Source of the DNA: Caldilineaceae bacterium
GTDB taxonomy: Bacteria > Chloroflexota > Anaerolineae > Caldilineales > Caldilineaceae
NCBI GenBank assembly: GCA_026645575.1
Contig: JAPKMW010000035.1
Location: forward strand, 1-64,000
DNA length: 64,000 bases
Reading direction: 5' to 3'
The notes under the pieces are model-generated. The model had not been told where the DNA came from. It saw only the letters and a program-made list of their open reading frames with translations, and did not search any database. Position 1 is the stretch's first letter. Each line of letters starts with the position of its first letter. Below are positions 59,117 through 64,000 of this stretch, piece by piece. A program made the translations under genes and the position numbers.

Positions 59117-59236
59117 TTACCGACCACCACCGGCTGCCGGAGCGCCAGCACCGAGAACAAAGAGAGCCAGTGCAACCAAGGCGACGATCAGACGGGTTTG
59201 CTTCTTGCTTTGCAGTGTGTTCAGATACTGTTTCAT
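59117..59236 (-). CDS. 39-residue membrane/secreted peptide upstream of DUF5317
   Basis: The frame starts at ATG (59234-59236) with AAAGGAG nine bases upstream and ends at TAA (59117-59119). It encodes a charged head (MKQYLNTLQSKKQTR, about 15 residues), a hydrophobic helix (LIVALVALALFVLGAG) and a short tail (APAAGGGR). The strong ribosome binding site, the signal-peptide-like design and the position before DUF5317 make it a real gene rather than noise. The ending in A-P-A-A-G-G could be a signal-peptidase site releasing a tiny peptide, or the product may stay as a one-helix membrane protein. I do not recognise the family; similar design is known for bacterial signalling peptides and small membrane regulators. 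Confidence 0.7.
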   Translation of the reverse strand: MKQYLNTLQSKKQTRLIVALVALALFVLGAGAPAAGGGR

Positions 59237-59564
59237 CGTAGGTCTCCTTTTGGGTTATCTATCCGTTCAACATCTATACTTGATGGCCGACAACATTTTG
59301 TTCAGGACGGCGTGCCAAATGTTGTGCTACACCGCCTTGTTCAGATGGGTGTGTTGCTCTCACACCGTTTGTTATGCCATCACTTCTTGCTTCGTGACTG
59401 ATGTCCCCATTGTCGCACGGGGCAGGCATCAGCGGGGGCATCAACCGACGCTCAAAGCAGGCTCAAAACAGGCTCATTGGCGGCTCATTTACAAAATACG
59501 AGAAATGGCGTAGGTGCATAGACGCCACTGACCGTATTGCGGAATGAGTTCTACGTCAATTGTA

Positions 59565-59672
59565 TTAGTTGAACCGTTGGTTGAGCCGTTAGTTGAACCG
59601 TTGGTTGAGCCGTTGGTTGAGCCGTTGGTTGAGCCGTTGGTTGAGCCGTTGGTTGAGCCGTTGGTTGAGCTT
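59565..59672. repeat. 12-bp tandem repeat, nine units (TTGGTTGAGCCG)
   Basis: Nine 12-bp units; units 1 and 3 read TTAGTTGAACCG, the last is TTGGTTGAGCTT. Twelve bases is a multiple of three, so one frame reads as a WLSR-type repeat, but no start or neighbour supports a gene. An inverse of the first unit (CGGCTCAACTAAT) lies at 59682-59696. It sits at the 3' end of the large regulator gene. Confidence 0.9.
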
Positions 59673-59698
59673 GTCGAAACCAGCGGCTCAACTAATCA

Positions 59699-62600
59699 TT
59701 ACCGCATCAAAGCTTGGTAAAGATCAGCCGTCTGCGGGGAAGGGGAGGCGTCAATTTCGGTCAACAGGGCTTGTTCACACTGCGCGTACTGACGGACAAT
59801 GGCGGCGCGATTCCCCAAGGCGGCATAGATCCGCATAGCCAGACGGTGGGCATCTTCCTGACAGGCGTCTTCCGTGAGAACGCGCTGTACACTCTCCAAG
59901 GCCGCGTTATAATCGGCTTGATCAAGTTGTAATTGGCCTAGCGTTAAAGCGCATTCGACAAAGAGTCGGCTCAAGCGTTCGCGTTCGCTCCAAGTCCAAC
60001 TAGCCTCAAGCTCCGGCAAATAGGGGCCACGGTAGAGGACAAGGGCCGCCTGACACGCGCTCATGCGTTCGGTTGGTGATACAGCTTGCTGTGCCTTTTC
60101 GACATACCGCAAGAATTGCTCAACATCATATTCATAGTCACTAGTGCGATTAAAGGTGTAAAAATCATTTTCAAAGCGAACTACATCTTCTTTAAGGGCG
60201 CTCCGCAGTCGGTAGATGGCATTCTTAAAGCGGGTTTTCAACTCCGAGGGGGAAGCATCGGGCCAGAAGAGCAGCCCAATTTCATCTTTGGAAAGACCGC
60301 GTGGGTGCGCTAGTAGACAGAGCAAGAGATCACGAGAAACCAACGTTTGCCAGTCACTATTGGTCAGGATTTTGTTGTTATAAGTTACTTCAGCGCGACC
60401 CAAGGCACGGATCACCAAGTGGGGCGCTTTGGTGAGTAACCCGGCTAACAACGGCGGCGCCTGTTGACGCAACCGCCGATTGATCTGGGGAATTAGTTCT
60501 TCAATCTTGCTTAACTCTACATTCAAGCCGAGAAGTCGTTCATCGAGGCCGGATAGGTGTTTGTCTTGCAGGTAACTTTGCGTTGCCCGTAGGGCAAAGA
60601 GGAGCGGATGACGGCTTTCCAGGGCAAAGGCCAGGTCAAGCGCACGTTGTAACTGTTCTTGCGCCGGCGCCTCTTGTTTGGACAGGTGATGGGCAAACGC
60701 AAGCAGCAAACGAGCGTTGGCTTCTTCAATGGGTTGGTCACTGGTCTGAAAATAGTCACAGGCATTTTGGAGCGCGGTAATGGCTTCTTTGGCCTTCCCC
60801 TGTAAGAGGTGGCAATAGCCATAGGTGAGTTGATACAGCCCCCACTCATTGCTTGCTTTTAAGTCAACAACCAAATGACCGGCGGCATCCAAGGCGGCAA
60901 AGACGCTGCTCCATTCCTTTTGTTGGGCGGCCACTTTGGCTTGGGCCAACGCTAAGGAAACCAGCAGCAGGCGTTCGCCCATCCGCTGCGCCACCCCAAG
61001 CGCCTCGCGGTAAAGTTCTTGCGCCACGTCCCACAACCCCAAATCGGCGCAGAGATCACCCATGCTGGTCAGGGCATAGGCGATAATGCGAGTGTAGCCG
61101 CTGCGTTTGGCGCATTGGTAGGCATCATCCAGCAGGGTGAGCGCATCTTCATATTTGCCAAGCAGGTGATGGAGGTAGCCAAGATTGTTGAGCGTACCGG
61201 CCTGTTCGGCAATATCGTTCACCTCACGCCAGATGGTGAGAACATCATGAAAAAGCGGCATCGCCTGGCGATAACGCCCTGTATTCAAGTAAACAATGGC
61301 TAAATCGGAATAGGTTAAGGCCAGATTTTGTGTTTGATCGAGCAGTCGATAGGTCGCGACGGCTTGTTCCAACCAGAAAGCTCCCTCTTCCGCTTTTCCC
61401 ATGTAGGAGAGCGTAAACCCTTTTGACCGTTGGGCCATTGCGGTTAGCGAAAGGGTGGCGCCAGCCTGTTGGTCAAAATGAGCAATCTGGGCGAAGGCGC
61501 TTTGGACATCATTCAAAGAAGCTTGATAATTGCCCAAAAATCGATGAACCACCGAACGGCGTGTAAGCGCATAGGTGAGATCAGCTTCCGCAGCCGGCGG
61601 CCACTGCGCAGCAATTGCTTCGTCGAGCAAAAGTAAACCGGCTTTGACATCACCCTGGCGCGCTTTCACAAACCCTTCCACCATAAGCAGGATCGGGTAA
61701 CTACGCACGGTTTCTACCGGCAGTTCTTTCAACCAGGTGGCTAACAAAGAAAAGCGCCCCGCTTCCAAGAGCGCCACCCCGGCTTGTTCAATCAGCGCAA
61801 TCACCCGGCGCGGCTCCCCCAACCGAGTCAACATGTAATGCGCTTTTTCCCACTCTTCACGCCCCTGGTATAGGTCAGCCAGGCGTTCTAGAATGGCGTG
61901 TTCCTCGGTTGGTCGTTCACGCGCGATACGCCGCTGTAAGAATTCTTGGAAAACGTAGTTATAGCGCAGAGAAGCGGCGTTGTCTCCTAAAGACAAAACA
62001 AAGAGGTTACGCCGCAGAACTTCATCGATCAGATCCTGCCAGTCGCCGGTAGCGGGCATCCAGTCATCAGCCAGGACAGCAGCGCACAGGTCAGCGTCGA
62101 ATTCTTCCAATAATGATGTGCGCAACAGAAATTCTTGGATGAAGGGCGGTTGTTGATTGAGTACCTGTTCCGCTAGGTAGTCATACAAATTGATGCCGGA
62201 CGCGCGCATGTGGCGCATCCGACCAGAAATATTACGCAATTTACTTTGTGCCGAGAGCAGCAGACCGATGATCCAACCGTCGGTTGCTTCAATCAGGGTC
62301 TTGGCTTCCGCCGCCGAGATGGTTTGGTTTAAGTTTTTGGCGCTTAACTCTTGTAGTTCATCGACAGCAAAGGCCAGATCTTCAAAGTCGAGACCGCCAA
62401 CGTAGCCGCGCGCCACCATCAGCGCCATATCCGGCAAACTCAACAAGCGACGCGAGGCAATGATCAAGTGACAATTTTCATCGACTTGTTGAATAAACTG
62501 GCTGATAAAGGTGTTGATCTCAGGATTTTCATCAATTAGGTAAAAATCATCTAAGACCAAGACAAAATGCTCGGTGACATGGTCATAAAGTTCGTTAACA

Positions 62601-62953
62601 ATGGTTGTCACTAACTGATCAAGCGTCCTCTGACCGACGGCCATGCTCTGCAACGCCGCCAGTGACGCTTGCCCAAAGGTGGGGAATTTTTGCTGAATCG
62701 CCGCCACGAAATGGCTACAGAAGCGGTAGGCATCGCGATCTAGCGCATCCAATGCGTACCAGCAGACCGGCCATTGCAATTGATGGGCAAAGTCTACCAA
62801 GAGAAAAGTTTTGCCATATCCGGCAGGTGCGATTAGAATAACCAGTCGGAAATCAAGCAGGTCTTCCAGTAGATTGATTAAACGCGGGCGCGACAAGAGA
62901 TCAGCGCGACGTCTGGGCAAAACAATTTTTGTGCGCGTAACCTGGTAACTCAT
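59699..62953 (-). CDS. MalT-like STAND transcriptional regulator with C-terminal BTAD domain
   Basis: Large ATP-dependent regulator of 1,084 residues. The N-terminal STAND ATPase has Walker A VILIAPAGYGKTFLLVDF (about residue 45) and Walker B HFVLVLDDFYLIDENPEINT, with the SRR sensor in LIIASRRLLSLPD. About residues 380-800 are TPR-like repeats. From about residue 845 an OmpR/PhoB-type winged helix (LLLCLLAHPRGLSKDEIGLL with FWPDASPSELKTRFKNAIYR) precedes a bacterial transcriptional activator domain. Inducer binding by the TPR part and DNA binding at the end are the family model. I set the start at 62953 (MSYQVTR) because GGAG lies nine bases upstream. The target genes are unknown; the divergent trmB is one candidate. 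Confidence 0.92.
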   Translation of the reverse strand: MSYQVTRTKIVLPRRRADLLSRPRLINLLEDLLDFRLVILIAPAGYGKTFLLVDFAHQLQWPVCWYALDALDRDAYRFCSHFVAAIQQKFPTFGQASLAALQSMAVGQRTLDQLVTTIVNELYDHVTEHFVLVLDDFYLIDENPEINTFISQFIQQVDENCHLIIASRRLLSLPDMALMVARGYVGGLDFEDLAFAVDELQELSAKNLNQTISAAEAKTLIEATDGWIIGLLLSAQSKLRNISGRMRHMRASGINLYDYLAEQVLNQQPPFIQEFLLRTSLLEEFDADLCAAVLADDWMPATGDWQDLIDEVLRRNLFVLSLGDNAASLRYNYVFQEFLQRRIARERPTEEHAILERLADLYQGREEWEKAHYMLTRLGEPRRVIALIEQAGVALLEAGRFSLLATWLKELPVETVRSYPILLMVEGFVKARQGDVKAGLLLLDEAIAAQWPPAAEADLTYALTRRSVVHRFLGNYQASLNDVQSAFAQIAHFDQQAGATLSLTAMAQRSKGFTLSYMGKAEEGAFWLEQAVATYRLLDQTQNLALTYSDLAIVYLNTGRYRQAMPLFHDVLTIWREVNDIAEQAGTLNNLGYLHHLLGKYEDALTLLDDAYQCAKRSGYTRIIAYALTSMGDLCADLGLWDVAQELYREALGVAQRMGERLLLVSLALAQAKVAAQQKEWSSVFAALDAAGHLVVDLKASNEWGLYQLTYGYCHLLQGKAKEAITALQNACDYFQTSDQPIEEANARLLLAFAHHLSKQEAPAQEQLQRALDLAFALESRHPLLFALRATQSYLQDKHLSGLDERLLGLNVELSKIEELIPQINRRLRQQAPPLLAGLLTKAPHLVIRALGRAEVTYNNKILTNSDWQTLVSRDLLLCLLAHPRGLSKDEIGLLFWPDASPSELKTRFKNAIYRLRSALKEDVVRFENDFYTFNRTSDYEYDVEQFLRYVEKAQQAVSPTERMSACQAALVLYRGPYLPELEASWTWSERERLSRLFVECALTLGQLQLDQADYNAALESVQRVLTEDACQEDAHRLAMRIYAALGNRAAIVRQYAQCEQALLTEIDASPSPQTADLYQALMR

Positions 62954-63047
62954 AAACAGATGCTCCACAAACGCGAACCATAGTGACCAACGCTAGTACA
63001 AGCAATGTTGGACAAGAAAGCCATTTCGATTACGGGACGCCAGCAAA

Positions 63048-63077
63048 TTATACAACTAAATTACGAGATTGTATAGA
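63048..63077 (+). promoter_or_regulatory. Possible promoter of the TrmB-like gene
   Basis: TTATAC (63048-63053), 18-base spacer, TATAGA (63072-63077). A TTG start at 63069 would overlap this -10, which supports a later translation start. A TATAAT-like element in the opposite direction near 63047 could serve the divergent regulator. Confidence 0.35.
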
Positions 63078-63146
63078 TCGTCACTGGATGATGATCGTCT
63101 TTGTGGATTGTTGAGCAACCCGATTCATGTAAGTTTTACTTATTTT

Positions 63147-63965
63147 ATGGATTCATCAAACACTTACCACCCTTCCCCCTTACAAGATTACCATACGACG
63201 ACCTTTTCCGCCGGCAAAATGGCCTTTGCCTGGGAAGAATGGACCGCTGAAGAACGCCAGAAAGCCTATGCCAACTGGGCGGCAGGTCGTGGCTTGATCG
63301 GCGGCGATCCCCGTCACCGGCCAGGCGCCTACGAGTTGCCATCATGGGGGGTGAATCAGCCCTTCTTTCGCACCCTGGCACTGGCAGACAGCCGTGGTGA
63401 CAATCAAGAACGGTTGACCGCCGCTTTGGCTACTGCTACGGCGCTCGAAATTGAGATCGGCTACGGGCGCGGGGATTTTTTGTTGGATCGGGCCTTGCAA
63501 CACCCTTCGCATCTCTTTGTCGGCTATGAAACCAAGACCAAAGCCACCCGTCTCTGTTTGGAAAGGATCGAGCGTTTTCACCTTCAGAATCTCTGGATCA
63601 GCGATGACGATTGCCGCTTCAGCCTGCCGCGCATGATTGCCGACGCGCAGGTCGCCATGTTCCACATTCTCTTTCCCGATCCCTGGTGGAAACCGCAACA
63701 CAAAGTGAAACGCCTCTTTTCGCCCCCCTTTGTCGATCTGCTGGCGAGCAAATTACAGTCGGGCGGACTGCTCCACTTCAAAAGCGATGTGCAGAAGTAC
63801 GGTGAAATGGTCTGCGCCTTGGTGGAAGCCCAAGGTAGCTTCTCCGCCCATGACCCAAGCCTGGCGGAACGGATCGGCCCCTTTGCCCCCACCCATCGCG
63901 AATATTGGTGTCAACAACATGGCCGGCCAGTCTATGCTTATTTTTTTGAGCGGTTGGGTAGGTAG
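63147..63965 (+). CDS. trmB: TrmB-like tRNA (guanine-N7)-methyltransferase
   Basis: SAM-dependent enzyme that methylates guanine 46 of tRNA. Motif I is [19 protein letters not shown], the family signature appears as [20 protein letters not shown], and [18 protein letters not shown] is also typical. The C-terminus FERLGR is short. At 272 residues from the ATG at 63147 it is a little longer than most TrmB proteins, with a ~90-residue front ([20 protein letters not shown]) that is not in the core family. Start choice is uncertain: ATG at 63216 is also possible, and neither has a strong ribosome binding site. It is divergent from the STAND regulator. Confidence 0.8.
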   Translation: MDSSNTYHPSPLQDYHTTTFSAGKMAFAWEEWTAEERQKAYANWAAGRGLIGGDPRHRPGAYELPSWGVNQPFFRTLALADSRGDNQERLTAALATATALEIEIGYGRGDFLLDRALQHPSHLFVGYETKTKATRLCLERIERFHLQNLWISDDDCRFSLPRMIADAQVAMFHILFPDPWWKPQHKVKRLFSPPFVDLLASKLQSGGLLHFKSDVQKYGEMVCALVEAQGSFSAHDPSLAERIGPFAPTHREYWCQQHGRPVYAYFFERLGR

Positions 63966-64000
63966 TTGGTTGGTTCGGTGGTTGGTTCGGTGGTTGAGCC
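63962..64000. repeat. GGTT-rich simple repeat at the window edge
   Basis: TTGGTTGGTTCGGTGGTTGG with further GGTTCGGTGGTTGAGCC units follows the TrmB-like stop codon and runs off the window. It resembles the 12-bp tandem repeat at 59565. Confidence 0.7.

Noticed and set aside
59593..59838. 81-codon frame with repeated WLSR
   Set aside because: Product of the 12-bp tandem repeat; no start signal and it runs into the regulator gene antisense.

Overview
The window looks like a chromosomal segment of a filamentous-type Chloroflexota (Anaerolineae/Caldilineae-like). This is inferred from gene content only: MalT/BTAD-type STAND regulators, DUF2079 and DUF5317 membrane proteins, an EF-G of the second (GHGGSGKT) type, Uma2 nucleases, and very large secreted proteins built from DUF11, LamG and VCBS repeats and ending in a PT-rich stalk with a YLPLI tail. 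No rRNA, tRNA, CRISPR array, transposase or phage gene was seen.

Layout. At 1-1 kb lies the 3' part of a LuxR-type regulator, probably truncated at its 5' end. At 1-8.1 kb, on the minus strand, is an exopolysaccharide block: Wzz-like chain-length protein, DUF2079 membrane protein, CpsD/BY-kinase-like ATPase, RfbA, an unknown protein and RfbB. At 8.4-13.4 kb are an alpha/alpha-toroid protein and a peptide-type ABC importer (binding protein and two permeases, no ATPase genes here), with a divergent carbamate kinase at 13.7-14.6 kb. From 14.7 to 41.0 kb a single minus-strand gene of about 26.2 kb encodes a surface protein of roughly 8,740 residues, 41% of the window. At 41-43.4 kb are a Uma2 nuclease, an HpcH/HpaI aldolase and a YbaK-type deacylase. 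At 43.9-47 kb are a lone CBM48 protein, two decayed gene remnants, and a three-gene PrsW / winged-helix-like / zinc-finger operon. At 47-52.8 kb are a phosphatase-like/methyltransferase fusion, EF-G2, an M48 protease and a small membrane protein. At 53-59.2 kb are two D-2-hydroxyacid dehydrogenases flanking a TfoX-like protein, an APH-type kinase, a soluble histidine kinase, a small Nif11/Os1348-like protein, a DUF5317 protein and a 39-residue peptide gene. At 59.7-64 kb are a large STAND/BTAD regulator and a TrmB-like tRNA methyltransferase.

The giant protein is the most striking object. Its C-terminal half is a super-repeat: an SbsA/Big_5-like Ig domain, then a seven-bladed FG-GAP/VCBS propeller, then one to six DUF11 domains, five times over. 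Each propeller is bracketed by exactly two cysteines, one before blade 1 and one after blade 7. The N-terminal half carries a signal anchor, a LolA/LppX-like region, thrombospondin-type-3 calcium repeats, hydrophobic segments, six LamG domains and a beta-helix.

The second theme is that most gaps between genes hold a long, often perfect palindrome. Two sequence classes share a 17-bp hairpin core with compensatory base-pair changes, which suggests a selected structure or a MITE/REP-like mobile family. GGTT-rich 12-bp tandem repeats occur at gene 3' ends.
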